A stretch of DNA of 64,000 nt from Agrocybe praecox. Lineage: Eukaryota > Basidiomycota > Agaricomycetes > Agaricales > Agrocybaceae. Within the stretch, counting starts at the first letter, position 1. Each line of letters begins with the position of its first letter. The notes below the pieces were generated by a model. It did not search any database, was not told where the DNA came from, and worked only from the letters and a program-made list of their open reading frames with translations. The stretch lies in assembly GCA_964017145.1 (NCBI GenBank), contig OZ024851.1, positions 1,240,001-1,304,000 of the forward strand, written 5' to 3'. The position numbers were made by a program, and so were the translations under genes. Below, piece by piece: positions 21,501 to 32,887 of this stretch.

Positions 21501-22489
21501 TGAAATGCTAAGGCTTTGTCGTTAAGCTGTAATATGTGGATGAATAGTGCCTCCTCATAAGGCCATAAAAACTTGTCTTCATTGATCTTCATTGACTGTA
21601 AACGTTCATACGTAAGGCGCGATGTCGGACTGAATGGCGGCGGATTCGTGGGTAACTTTGGCAGATTGTCCAGTGGATCATGCGGAAATCGTTGAATAAC
21701 TTTAGCTTCTTGTGGGAAAATTCCAGGAACAGGTTTGACTTTCTGATCGACTCGTTTGTAGGCTGTGAATGCGGGATTGAGAAGGTCGGATGAAACAGAT
21801 GGGGAAGATTGATCGGAATTTGGAATTGAGTGAGGTTCGGCAGGTTCGGAGATTTCGGAAGGTTCGGTGGATGACATAGACGTTGGGGATTGGTTTCCAA
21901 GCAAAACATTATTGGATTGCATGGAAAAAGTGGCAGAATAACATGATGGTACAATCGGCTCAGGTACAATCGGCTCAGGTTCAATATGAAAAGAATCTGA
22001 AGAAAAAGAAAACGGTGAGTCCGATAAGCGATACAACTGATCTACAGTAATTAACGACCTTGGATGTACTCTATAGTCCAATGAATAAGAAAATAAAAAT
22101 GGATCTAGAGGAGTGGGGGTATGTTCCAGTTTTACGACATAGTGGTCGTAAAGAGTAGAAGAAAGTACATAAGAAAAAGAAGAAGAAAAGGGTTCCAGTT
22201 TAACGACATAGGGGTCGCAAACGTAGGAAGAAGAAAAAGACATAGGTTCCAGTTTAACGACATAGGGGTCGCTATAAATAGAAGAAATCAAATCAGAAGC
22301 AGACGAGGCTATGTACAAAGAAGATGAAATCGAATAAATAGGAAGCATATTTGGAGACGAGACAGAATCATAGGTATCAAGAAAAGGAGAAACTGATTTC
22401 GAGTCGGATTGCATAGATTGATACTGAGACATTTCGTTTGTTGATGGCTGTGGTATCAAAGGGGCGTATGGATTACATTTCGATTGCAT
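18566..22489 (-). CDS. pol: gypsy A Pol: reverse transcriptase, RNase H, integrase
   Basis: 1307 codons without a stop. The first 230 or so residues are Ser/Pro-rich with VVKLEP repeats. Reverse transcriptase follows: IRIVHDLQPLNRVSIRDAGI, then IYTVFDLFWGYD, and a catalytic motif FIDD (VFIDDVPIKG, about residue 505) in place of the usual YxDD. RNase H is around LSVDTSYIAIGIILSQ. Integrase has the zinc-binding H-H-C-C (HEELGHRG, CHQCQ) and a D,D-35-E core: D in INIDVFYM (about 988), D in RTDNGPE (about 1048), E in SVERGH (about 1080). A C-terminal GPFEIIRRTKGGSYVLKELD segment ends the fold; no chromodomain. The start ATG overlaps the end of the X ORF by 17 nt in another frame, suggesting frameshifting or reinitiation. 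It copies and integrates the element. Confidence 0.93.
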   Translation of the reverse strand: MQSKCNPYAPLIPQPSTNEMSQYQSMQSDSKSVSPFLDTYDSVSSPNMLPIYSISSSLYIASSASDLISSIYSDPYVVKLEPMSFSSSYVCDPYVVKLEPFSSSFSYVLSSTLYDHYVVKLEHTPTPLDPFLFSYSLDYRVHPRSLITVDQLYRLSDSPFSFSSDSFHIEPEPIVPEPIVPSCYSATFSMQSNNVLLGNQSPTSMSSTEPSEISEPAEPHSIPNSDQSSPSVSSDLLNPAFTAYKRVDQKVKPVPGIFPQEAKVIQRFPHDPLDNLPKLPTNPPPFSPTSRLTYERLQSMKINEDKFLWPYEEALFIHILQLNDKALAFHQNERGSFSEEYFTPYIYPTVPHVPWVQKPIPIPPAILPKFIELLLEKEEAGVYEKSQSPYRSKIFAVKKKSGKIRIVHDLQPLNRVSIRDAGIPPNLDAFVTPFAGHSIYTVFDLFWGYDGRKVDPQSRDLTTFQSPIGPLRLTSMPMGYTNSVAEFQACTSFILQHEIPHVSNVFIDDVPIKGPKTAYQNEDGTYETIPENPGIRRFVWEHANDVHQIMHRIGRAGATFSGTKVQLARPEVIIVGQKCTQEGRLPDDSKVKKILDWPPLTTRKEVRGFLGLCGGFCVWIQGYSTLVRPLSELIRKTTEFVWDDRRQEAFQKLKEVISTAPVLISINYSSDLPVILSVDTSYIAIGIILSQLDAQGRKRPSRFGSIPINERESRYSQPKLELYGLFRALRQFRLYLFGVKNLQVEVDAKYIKGMLNEPDLQPNASMNRWIQGILLFDFKLVHVKADNHKGPDALSRRPPTEEELAEEQEPDDWLDEIALISHSQELPSFFCSPQHSVSYYASLLPSIQLSRSSLQEEMIIKIFNFLQDQIIPTFPTIQEKRRFLSRAAHYYLKEGNMYKRQFGKTPLRVILESIKRVEILTQAHEELGHRGIYGVFGTLRLRFYWPYMFQDVKYHLSSCHQCQIRSTKKTEFPLNVSAVPSIFTIINIDVFYMPRSGRFKYIVVARDDLTRAAEARALKTLKARELANFFWEEIFCRYGAVAQVRTDNGPEVAGAFSLLLEKYGIPQVQISPYNSKANGSVERGHIDIRESLIKACGERIQDWPHLLPHAIFSDKCITRRSSGYSPFYLLYGTHPILPFDLLEATFLIEGFKSGITTEELLALRICQLQKKDEDIDKAMEVLQQSRLQSKAVFEKRFAHRIRQSEFQPGQLVLVRNTRVEKELNRKHKPRYIGPFEIIRRTKGGSYVLKELDGTPMAQGVAAFRLLRYFPRDSSNIQQTELDEILSNLDNEIQDDDETYSASDYDSD

Positions 22490-24400
22490 GGTTCACAATG
22501 ATAGGTTTGTTCTGAATCGGGAATGCTGGTTCAATATAATCGGAATTGTTTGGGTCTTCAAGGTCCATATCTTTCTCTCCATGTTCGGTGATCTCTGCAT
22601 CGAGTTGCAGTATCATCTTGCTATCGAATTCTGTGGAATAGACGAAGCTGGGTGATCGGAACGATTGATGAATTGGTTCTGGTTCCAAAGGTCGATTTCG
22701 GAAATACATTTGTGTCAAGGCATTGCATCTTGCTGTAGTGAGCTTGGAGATGGCTTCGTCGATAAGTTTAATGTAGCCGATATTAGCGTTTTCAGGTTCT
22801 GGAAGAAGACGATAATAATCCATGACTAAATCTGTTTGCGGAATATATCGAGGGGAAGAATAAGGTGGTTGATCGATCGAAATTTCGGAAAGTACGATTT
22901 CCTTGTTGTTATTCATGTTGTTGATCAAAAGCTGGTCGTAGTTTGGTGGGGATGGATGATCAATGATATCAAGAGTCTGGGTTGCGTCGATGAAAGGTAA
23001 ATCAGATGAAAAAGGTCCACAACATTTGGATGGATCTGCATCGGCTCCGACGGGTTGGATGGAAGCGGGTTGGTGTTCAGCATAGAATCCGTCCATTGAT
23101 GAATGGTTGTCCGTGATGAGCTCGTTTCCACTGCACTGGTCATCTTGATGTAAAGCTATGATGAAAGATGGCTGGTCCATGCATTCGCAATGAATTTCGT
23201 CAGAAAAAGCCTGGTAAGACGGACTGGCGAGACGGGTAGGCGATTCTTTAGTGTTGAAGGACTCGTCTTTGCTCTGCGTTGGATGCAATGGCGAATGAGT
23301 TGGAAGCGATGACGGATAAAGACAATGGGGACTGTTGCATTGACATGGATGGCAGGAAGGCGATACAAGGATAATCTTCTTGCTTTCACCGCTGTCTCTC
23401 TCATCGATATGACCAGAGGCCATAGGTTGGTCAAGACAATGGTCATCCATATGAATTACCGAACTTCGATCATCCGTCCTAGTACCATCGTCTGGCTGAC
23501 AGGGACTAATCGGCTCTTCAGGTTCGATAGTTGTAGTAGTCGTTACATTGATTCCAGACGCAGGAAAGGTAGTGGATAAAAACTGAGGATTAGACGATAA
23601 TCGAGAGCCCATGTTAGCGTTGGAGTGATTGACAGATGCTGATGGGGAGTTAGGCTGTGTGTCTTGAACTGCGCTTTCTTGATCTTGCTCTTCAAATAGA
23701 CCTTGGATAAATTCTTGTGATGGCCGCGTAAAGCGAACAAAGGCACTTCCAAATTGACGTGTTCTCGGATAAATTTGGCCATTTGTATTCTTGACAGCCA
23801 TGGGTAAAATCCATTCTTCAATGCGATGCGATGATCTGGTTCCATAAGACCTGATTCGATATCCTCGTTCTGCATGAAGGTTGAAGTTGACATATCTTTC
23901 GTCTCCATTATCTCGCTGAATAAGTCCACGAATTGATTCCATTCTGAAAGCTTCATTTTCACCAAGATTGAGTGGTTCGAAAAAATCTGCAATGTCGCTT
24001 ATGCTGATTAATTCTGGTGCTTCTTCGTCTTGTTCCATATTTGGTAATCCTTGTTGTTCTTGTTCCGTTTCTGGTACATCTTGTTCTCTTTCTGGTACTT
24101 CTTGTTGTTCTCCAGTGGCGTTCGGGTATGGAGTGTTCCGGTCCGTAACAATAAAGGCTGGTGCATAAATAGGACTTTGTTCGTAACCACTTGCTGATAG
24201 TCGGTTATTCATTATATCATGGAGCCATTGAACAAGACGTTCGGTTGATGGATTTGTCCTAGTTGTGTCCATGCTATTGTCTTCTTGAGTTGGACGTGGT
24301 TCCGGATCGCTTGTAGACGGCATTGAAAAGCGAAATAGTGATGCCATTTCTAAAGTAACTGGAAATTCGTTTTCCCATTCAATTGGTGGCGTATCAGGCG
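22473..24400 (-). pseudogene. gypsy A X region, C-terminal part of a gag-pro-X ORF
   Basis: About 640 codons. It reads in frame with the protease ORF if the hAT-like insertion at 24401-25716 and one TSD copy are removed: ..DTPVTPD joins TPPIEWENEF. So Gag, protease and X were one polyprotein. X has an acidic Glu/Gln-rich stretch (EQQEVPEREQDVPE), then SIRGLIQRDNGDERYVNF, a segment GSAFVRFTRPSQEF that resembles GNAYLHFIVSPQNP in element B, and a low-complexity tail. It ends overlapping pol by 17 nt. No known domain recognised. An ATG inside the inserted element precedes the ORF but is not ancestral. Confidence 0.7.
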
Positions 24401-25716
24401 TAAGGACTAGCATGGTAATGGTAATCATGTGGTAAAACCGTGAAAATAATTATTTTACCATACGGAAAGAAACCGTGGTAAACTGTCAATATCCGCGGTT
24501 TACCGGTAAAATGCATTAATTTTAGACACCCTGAGAGGAATATACCAGAATAGGACGACTGTCTTTAGCGCCTACTCAAGGACTCCCGACGGGAACACAG
24601 ACATCTCCTAGCTGGTTTATTCCTATCATGCCACCTAAGGGGGGTGCCAAACCCACACAGGGTACCCAGGGAGGCCTCCTATAGCCAATACTCAGTTTAG
24701 CAAATCAGATACTGCTTCTACAGCTACATTGAACTTGTTTGTGAGGGCTATTAGAAGGCATGGCATATACAAATCCTTGTTTTAGCTCAGATTAACTCAA
24801 TTATTTATCCTTAAATTATGTTGTACAATTAAAAACTACTACCGTGAGTGGGGGACCGGGGTGCACAATTCCCGCTAAGTTTTACGCCCGTGATTGAGCC
24901 GCATCACATCCATGTCACATCCATTTCTACTTTAGGACATGGCTCTTACACCGTTCACACACTTGATAGCATAGATTTTGTATCATTTATGTAGGGTAAT
25001 ATATACTACATGACACAAAAGTATTCAGAAAATTTTAAACAAAATAAATCGGCCACAAATGAGAAAATAAGCTAATTTCCATGCCAAAAGGGAGCTCTAG
25101 AGTAATTTGAATAGATCCTTTCATCCAGGAAACTTATGAACATGGTTGGTAGAAGTTTTTCGCATAGAAATAAAATATGAATCGATTTGTTTGAACAGAT
25201 TATAATTTATCTGACTCTGCGGGGAGAATCGAGATACACCCAATTATGAGGTTGAATTTTTTTCTTGGCATAGGAGTTCTCAAAAAGTCATGTATGGCAG
25301 CTGGATTGTGGTCTAAACCAGTCGTTTATCCTGGGTTTGAGACTGTAACAAATTATATCTGACAGAAAGTACAATCCGGCGGATGCTTTTCAAATAACAT
25401 GAATTTTCTTGATAAATCAGAAAAATTTATAAATAAAAAAGGCTTCGAAGGCGTATCACCCAAAAAATGTAATATTAATTCTGTACTTCAGAGTGTGAGT
25501 ATGTACATATTTTTTTTTGGCAAAAAAGGCCAAGATTTGATCTTTGAAACTTAAGTTTTGTCTTCAGGTATGATCTACAGACAACACACACATAGCGATT
25601 ATATAATATTGACGGTTTACCGGTAACTTACCGTACCGTTACTGTGCGGTAATGATTTTGGCATTTTCCACGGTTTAGGTCACGGTGGTTACCGGTAGTT
25701 ACCAAGCTAGTCCCTA
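24401..25716. mobile_element. hAT-like non-autonomous element, 1.3 kb
   Basis: Ends TAAGGACTAGCATGGTAA and TTACCAAGCTAGTCCCTA are inverted repeats (TARGGACTAGC). The flanking 8-bp duplication ATCAGGCG occurs at 24393-24400 and 25717-25724. Subterminal regions carry many GGTTTACCGG and ACCGTGGTAA-like motifs, as in other hAT elements. The 1.1-kb interior has no ORF that I would call. It splits the gag-pro-X frame of gypsy A. Confidence 0.9.
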
Positions 25717-28061
25717 ATCAGGCGTAACTGGGGTATCTGAATGGAGTCCATTGATCTGGGGTACTGAATCAATTGGGGGTTCGAATGACTCATTTTCGCC
25801 TGGGAATTCCTGCTCTGCATCTTGGGAAAAATTGGATTCGTCCGTTTCGGGCCTGAGAAATATATGGCGGTGTCTTGCTGGTTCTGGAATCCTAATTTCG
25901 AATCCTTCTCTTCGAACAATAAGCGTTGTAGTGGCTTCAAGCAAATCAGAAAGTTCTGTGATCGGTTCATTCTGGTGCCTTGTCGGTATCATAGATGGTG
26001 GAAAATGGGTATTTGGACCAAAAATTCGAACACCTGCAATTTGCGATGCATTGTTCATAAATTGATCGAATTCGTCATTGTTCCCTGCAAAATAAAGTAT
26101 TCTTTCTCCTGAAGGTTCATGCGTTTGAGTGTCGTTGTCCTGGACATCGTGAGATTCCTCCGATTCTTGAACTGATTGTATAGCCTGGCTAAGATAGGAA
26201 ACTGCTGCTTGTGGGATACTCCTAGACTGTGGCATGGTTTGGTCTCTGATCATGAGTCTATGATTTCGCGAATTACTGTTGCGATCCGTAAAAGAAACAT
26301 AAGTCCCGTCTTCTTGTTCAATGAGGTTGATCAAATTGTCTCTGAACCATGGTCGTCCTAAGAGTACTTCAAATTCGACTCTGTCGGAAACGTACATGTT
26401 GGCATATGTGGCAATTCCTCCAATTTTAACTGGAACATCTTTGATCATTCCCAACATAGTCAAAACGTTTCCATGAATATCGCGCATAGACAGGATTTCC
26501 TTTTCGTCCATTGGAAGGCTCATCATTTGCCATGCACGCTTTGAACAGATATTCTGGGTGGCTCCAGTGTCTAAAATAGCCTGGAATGATGATTCTCCAC
26601 ATTCGACTTGAAGAGTAATAAGCGGTACGTGATGTCGGGAATAGAATGGAGCTGCTAGCGTGACTGCTGGGTAATAATGTTCATCAACTTGAACTCGAAT
26701 CATGTGAACTTGAACGTCTGGGACTTCCATGAAAGCCTTGGGTACATTTCCCATAGCTTTGACTCGAATAAGATCTGAGAAATCTCCTGTAACTTCTCGG
26801 TTTGCAATTCCAAGTATTTCCTTGACAGAAAGATTGACTGGAGCATGAAGAACTTTGTCGATGACTTTCTGCTTGTCCACTTGCTGACTAATGACTGTGC
26901 CACGAGGCTGTGGTGCTGCACGTTTGACTGTGGGTTTCTCTTTGGAATTCTTGGCAACGTCTTCCATAATTTGATCATCATTGTATGGATTGAATTCAAC
27001 AGACTTTTTCCCAGTGGAGTCGGTGATCGGTGATGCATTTGATGGTTGCTTGGAAACAGGGACTGGGGGATTGTTCGGTACCGAAGAAGTTCTTTGTTCC
27101 GGAATAGAAACAACAGTTGGCACGTTCGTGGTTGGGCGAATCGGTTCCTTTCCTTTAGCTTCAGTCCTTTTGCTCTTGACCGCTGCAGGCTCATTGATAT
27201 TATCCTTCATCACTTGTCTTCTTGCTGCTCTTGACTTTCTGGCATTGGTATCACGTTCAGCAGCATAAATCTCCTCGACATCACTGATAAACGCAATATC
27301 CTCTTCGTCTTCATCCTCTTCGTTGCTTGGTTCCACAACATTGACATTATAAACTTCTTCAACTCGAGTAGCATATTGGGAAGAACTTGGCCTCTTCAAG
27401 ATGGAGGTCGGGAAGAATCCTACTGCAAGATTGGTCGTTGCGACAGGCGCAGATGGAGGTGGAGTAATTCGTTCAATTGCTTGAACTAGTGTTTCATTCT
27501 GATTGCGATAGATTGCGGTTCCATTGCTCATCATATAACGACCAAATGGATCTCTGGTGATAGTTCTTTTGCTGATATATTCTGCTAAAACAGAACACTG
27601 ATTCATTCCGTGTCCTTTCTGTCCGCAACCGTAACAGGTCATTTCATTGAAAGAAGGTCGTGGTGGCCTCATAGGATGCTGCAGAGACTGCTGTTGTTGG
27701 CTCTGAATACTTGGAGCTGCTGGTTGTGCTGGTGGCATTCCTGGAGGTGGACATGTAGCTGCCATGAAAGCGGGTGCAACAAGAATGCTGACAAGACTGG
27801 GATCAAGCTTGACAACTCTGAGGTACGCAACAGCATATTCCGAATCGTTTATGTTGAGTTGGCTCATCTTGCGGATTAATACGTCTAGCTCATCATCCTT
27901 GAGCGCTTTATCTTGCTCCCTTCGAAGTTCTTCAAAGATGGGACGAGATTCAGCTGCTGACATTAGAGGACGTTCTTGTTTGAATTCGTCTTGACGTGTT
28001 CGTGTTTGGGGAAGGAGTGATCCTATCGCTTTCTTCAAGTCTTCCAATTGAAAGAGATCTT
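25717..28061 (-). pseudogene. gag: gypsy A Gag C-terminus and protease
   Basis: It continues the capsid segment at 32888-33669 across the copia insertion (EDLKKAIGSLLPQTRTRQDE follows). It contains a CCHC zinc knuckle CYGCGQKGHGMNQC (about 27630), a long acidic linker (NEEDEDEEDIAFISD), and an aspartic protease with ILDTGATQNICS (about 26560) and VLLGRPWF, the pattern of retropepsins (DTGA plus a hydrophobic-hydrophobic-G motif). It then reads into the X region, where a stop supplied by the hAT-like element ends the frame after VTPD. The reading frame itself is clean. It is broken only by two insertions. Confidence 0.88.
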
Positions 28062-28066
28062 CCTTC

Positions 28067-28305
28067 TGTTGGAATCGATGATGCGATTACCTGAATAGGT
28101 AGTCGCCCGTCTCTAGGTTATATATTCATACTACTCGAAGTTTCTTCATTATCTTAGTATACTTTCTTATCTTTTATCTTAGCCTTAGAACCTGATAGAA
28201 CCTGACAGACTATTCCATAGAATTCTACATACACATGTATATAAGAGCTCAAAAGAGCGAAGTTGAATATATAACTTTACTACCCACTGCGCTACATTCT
28301 CAACA
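28067..28305 (+). repeat. copia 5' LTR
   Basis: 239 bp, TGTTGGAATCGATGATGCG..GCTACATTCTCAACA. Same length and sequence as the 3' LTR at 32644, indicating a very recent insertion. Confidence 0.96.
28238..28245 (+). promoter_or_regulatory. TATA box of copia LTR
   Basis: TATATAAG in CATGTATATAAGAGCTC, about 68 bp before the LTR end. The same context occurs in copia F at 290. Confidence 0.55.
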
Positions 28306-28322
28306 GGTTATGGGCCCCGAGA
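28306..28322 (+). other. copia primer binding site
   Basis: GGTTATGGGCCCCGAGA directly after the 5' LTR, shared with copia F at 522. The primer tRNA was not identified. Confidence 0.6.
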
Positions 28323-28403
28323 GGACCTAACTTAATCAACGTCTAATTCTATCTCGCTGTCACTTCGCTATTTTTAATCTTATCTTATCTACTCTCCGTC
28401 GAC

Positions 28404-31400
28404 TTGTCAATCAAAATGTCAGAAGAGACGACAATCGGAAATTACCGTATGGAACTGTTGAAGGCCCATAATTGGATGCCGTGGAAGCGCCGAATGCTTG
28501 CGGTACTCATGGACCTCGGACTGGACGGCTACATCGAAGCAGGTGCGAAGCGCCCAGAATCAAGTGTACCTGGAAAATTGACACCAGAAGAGTTGGAGGC
28601 TCAATCGAAGTGGGACAAAGGTGATAGGAAAGCTCGTTGTCGAATTGAGCTTTGCATCAGTGATGCCGAGATGGTCCACATCATGGGAGCGCAAACGGCA
28701 CGCGAGATGTGGGAACAGCTGTGCACTGTCAAGGAATCCAAGGGCCGACTTGGTGTTTTGGCCACACGACGCGCATTATTTCGGGCACAGGCTGAAGAAG
28801 GATTCGAGATGACGGAACACATTGCCAAACTTCGTCAACTACAGGAAGAATTACATATTATGGGAAGTGTTGTATCCGATGAAGATTTTGTCATGATCTT
28901 GCTTACCTCACTCCCGGAATCTTGGGAAAATTATGCCTCATCTTTTCTCGGATCCAGCGGCAACCGGCCAACTGTCAAATCGCAGGAATTAGTGGGAATT
29001 TTAATGGAAGAATTTCGACAAAGGAAGGAAAAGGGTGGTGAATCTGTGGGAGGAACATCACTTCAAGCTCGAGGGAATAATGGTGGTCGGAATTATAGTG
29101 GAGGAAAGGGATCTGGGAAATCGGATGGTGGGGATAAGGAAAAGGAGTGTTATAACTGTCACAAGAAGGGACACATTTCGAAGGAATGTTGGGCGAAGGG
29201 AGGTGGACGCGAGGGACAGGGACCGAAGGGAAGGAAGGGAACACACAGATCGGGTCGAACAAATCAGGCACGGGACAATATAAATAGCACACTTAATGAT
29301 GTCGCATACATGGCTTATTCCGTCGCAAATTCGACTCAAGTTTCCAAGTACGACTGGTTTCTGGACTCGGCCTTGACATCACACATCTGCACCATACGTG
29401 AGGCATTTACCGAATATCATCCCCTCACAAATTCCACTATCCGAGGCATCGGAACGGTACCAGCAGTCGCTTTAGGACGCGGAACTATTTTTATCAACTT
29501 TGACATCAACGGCAAAATTATCACGCATCAACTCAACAATGTTTTGCACGTCCCGGAAGCCGAAAATTGTCTCCTTTCCCTAGGTCGCTTTGATGAAGGT
29601 GGAGGTCATGTACTCTTCAAAGACAGGAAGTGTACGCTATACGAAAAAAAGGGAAATATCGTAGGAACGGGCATAAAGCAAGGTGGTCTATTTTTACTCA
29701 GTGCTCAGGCTCAAATTCCAACTCAAGAGCGAGCTAATATTGCTGCATCGAAGAACCTCACTTGGGACCAATGGCATCGTCGTTTCGGGCACGTCTCCAT
29801 CACAACACTTCAGCGCTTAGAACGCCAGAATCTCGTCATGGGTTTCTCAGTGGATCCGACATCAATTCCATCAAATACATGTGAAGCTTGCATTCAAGCA
29901 AAGCTATCACACAAATCCTTTCCATCTGAGGCCCAAAATCGTTCGGAGACTGCAGGCGAGCGTATAATGGGCGACGTATGGGGTCCTATAGGCGTCAAAT
30001 CAATTGGAGGATTTTATTATTTTATTACTTTCCTCGACGACGCAAAAAGATTCAACACAGTTCTATTTTTATGTGACAAGAAAGAAGCAGCAGATCGCAT
30101 TGAGCAGCATGCTGAGAAGATTAAGCAGCAATTTGGGAAGTATCCGAGGTACATGCGGTTCGATAACGGGAAGGAACTCGTCAATCAACGAATTAAATCT
30201 TGGGCTGCAAAGAATGGGATCGAAATCGAGACTACGGCACCTTATTCACCATCTCAAAACGGTGTTGCGGAGCGATATAATCGCACATTATTGGAGCTGG
30301 CTAGGGCGATGCTTATTTCAAGAAATCTACCTTCTTATCTCTGGGATGAAGCGGTCTCATATTCAAATTTTATTCGCAACAGAGTACCTACAAGAGCACT
30401 CGAAAATATGACACCTTACGAAGGATGGCACTCCAAGAAACCAGATGTCTCAAATCTTCGGGAATTTGGCTGTGATGTCTGGGTACTTGATGAATCGAAG
30501 AAGACGAAGCTACATCCACGGTCGAAGAAAATGGTCTTTGTAGGATTCAATGAAGGCTCGAAAAGTGTTCGTTACTATGATCCCAAGCAAAGGAACATCA
30601 AAACCTCTCAAAACGTCGCTTTTAACGAAAACGAAGAGCCCAAAGAAGTGGATATTCTGGGTTTGCCGTCTGAGGGGGAGAATAATACAGTACCAGCCGC
30701 GCAAACTTCCCCAGAATTAAATTCAACGGCACCGAACACTTCTGAGACGACCAATACACAACCAGAGCACTCAAACGACAACCCAACACAAAAAACAGTT
30801 GCCAAATCGACCCCCGAACCACTTAGACGATCTACACGATCTACACAGCCTATAGATTACAAGCTAGCTGGAAATCCCGACGCTCGAAAGCCATCTTCAA
30901 GATTTAATTCTACATTATCTACACCATCTGATCCTACTCGATCGACTGAATCCTCGCGCGCTAAGTTGATTCAAAACGAACGAGCGAATCTTGCAGTAGC
31001 TCAGCTATGGGAGACGTTATTAGAAGAAGCGGAGCTTTCATATTCAGCCCAAGAACCTGACACGCCTCGGACACCTGAAGAAGCGCTAAATGGACCGGAA
31101 AGGAAGGAGTGGAAGGATGCTATGGACGAAGAATATTCAACATTGGTTAGGATGGGAACTTGGAAGAAAGGGAAATTACCAGAGGGTCGAAAGGTTGTTG
31201 GATGTAGATGGGTCTTCACCAAAAAGCGAGACGAACACGGCAAGGTCATTAAATTCAAGGCTCGACTCGTCGTCCAAGGATTTTCTCAAAAACCAGGAGT
31301 GGACTATAACGAAGACGGAACCTTTGCGCCAGTCATGCGATTCGAAACATTACGCACATTACTCGCCTTCGCCGCGGTTCATAATTTAAAATTATGACAA

Positions 31401-32636
31401 TTCGATATTAAAGGTGCCTATCTACACGGAAATTTAGAAGAAGAAATATATATGGCCCAACCACCTTTCTTTGACGACGGTACAGGAGAAGTCTGCATAC
31501 TACTACGGTCGCTTTACGGTCTCAAGCAAGCAGGGAACGTCTGGAACCACGAACTTACTCGAGCATTGAAAGAACTCGGATTTACGCAACTCAAAACCGA
31601 CTATTGCTGTTTTATTTGAGGTTCCGGGGACGAATTCACAATATTACTCGTATGGGTGGATGATTTTCTTGCTATATCTACTTCGGACGAATTAAACGAT
31701 CGCGTAGAACAAGAGCTTGCGACGAAATTCGATGTTAAATCACTCGGACAACCTTCAATGCTATTGGGCGCCAAAATCGAACAAGGAAATCATATTATTA
31801 CTCTATCTCAAGCCCATTACATCGACAAAATTCTAGATAAATTTGGCATGCAGAATGCGAGCCCAGTATCGACTCCAATGGACCCTAACGTCAAGCTGGA
31901 CGACGAAGACTCACTGGAAGAGGGAACTAATGCTGAGGGGGAGCAGGATTTGAGGGGGAGTTATGGTTATGCAACTATCATTGGCTCACTTATGTTTCCG
32001 ACACTTGTAGGGCGACCTGATATCGTCTACGCCGTCAACAGACTCGCACAATTCACGCAAAACCCGAAACAAAAACATTGGACGGCCGTGAAACGTGTCC
32101 TTCGATATCTTAAAGGCACTCGAAATCACAAACTCACCTACGGCGGCTCGGACCATTTATTAAGTAACGAGCTGAATTTTTATTGCGACGCTGATTGGGC
32201 TTCTGAGGGCGATAGGAAATCGATTAGTGGATATGTTGTCATGATCGCAGGAGGTGCGGTCGCTTGGAGCTCAAAGAAACAAAGCACAGTCACGTTATCT
32301 ACAGGAGAAGCCGAGTACATCGCCGCAACACATGTCGCAAAGCAAGTACTTTGGCACCGTTCGCTTTTGCGCGAACTCGAATTTCCTCTACCTGACACAT
32401 CAACAATTTTTTCGGACAATCAAGCTGCACTTGCAATTGCTCGACACCCGGAGTTTCATGCTCGAACGAAACACATCGACATCGCATATCATTTTTTGCG
32501 AGACTTAGTCGAAAACGGGACAATCGACATGATATACATTAATACAGAGTTTAATTTGGCGGACCTATTTACGAAGGGGCTTCCCCGCATCGCTCACCAA
32601 AATTTCACTGAAGAAATCGGCGTTCTGGGCGACTAA
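28404..32636 (+). pseudogene. pol: copia polyprotein (Gag-PR-IN-RT-RH) with two TGA stops
   Basis: One frame of 1411 codons, interrupted by TGA at 31395 and 31617. In order: Gag (YRMELLKAHNWMPWKRRML), CCHC knuckle CYNCHKKGHISKEC (about 248), protease WFLDSALTSHI (about 321; the family has DSGAT, here the G-A is changed), pre-integrase HHCC (WHRRFGHV..CEACIQAK), integrase D in GDVWGP (about 522), D in RFDNGKEL (585), E in GVAERYNR (620), so D,D-35-E, reverse transcriptase with WVFTKKRDEHG, YLHG, SLYGLKQA and VWVDDF (about 1081), and RNase H with DWASEGDRKSISGY and LSTGEAEYIA. The two stops fall in reverse transcriptase, so this copy should not make its own enzyme, yet its LTRs look identical. 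Order integrase before reverse transcriptase identifies Ty1/copia. Confidence 0.93.
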
Positions 32637-32643
32637 GGGGGAG
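32635..32643 (+). other. copia polypurine tract
   Basis: AAGGGGGAG immediately before the 3' LTR, the expected plus-strand primer position. It overlaps the last codons of the polyprotein. Confidence 0.75.
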
Positions 32644-32882
32644 TGTTGGAATCGATGATGCGATTACCTGAATAGGTAGTCGCCCGTCTCTAGGTTATAT
32701 ATTCATACTACTCGAAGTTTCTTCATTATCTTAGTATACTTTCTTATCTTTTATCTTAGCCTTAGAACCTGATAGAACCTGACAGACTATTCCATAGAAT
32801 TCTACATACACATGTATATAAGAGCTCAAAAGAGCGAAGTTGAATATATAACTTTACTACCCACTGCGCTACATTCTCAACA
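32644..32882 (+). repeat. copia 3' LTR
   Basis: 239 bp, matching the 5' LTR at 28067 without visible difference and followed by the target duplication CCTTC. Confidence 0.96.
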
Positions 32883-32887
32883 CCTTC

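Larger units (their letters stand above)
28067..32882 (+). mobile_element. Ty1/copia retrotransposon, 4.8 kb, nested in gypsy A
   Basis: LTRs of 239 bp at both ends (TGTTGGAATCG..CTCAACA) show no difference by eye. The 5-bp target duplication CCTTC is at 28062-28066 and 32883-32887. A primer site follows the 5' LTR and a purine tract AAGGGGGAG precedes the 3' LTR. One long polyprotein frame with two TGA codons lies inside. It is in opposite orientation to the gypsy gag it interrupts and is the youngest insertion here. Confidence 0.96.
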
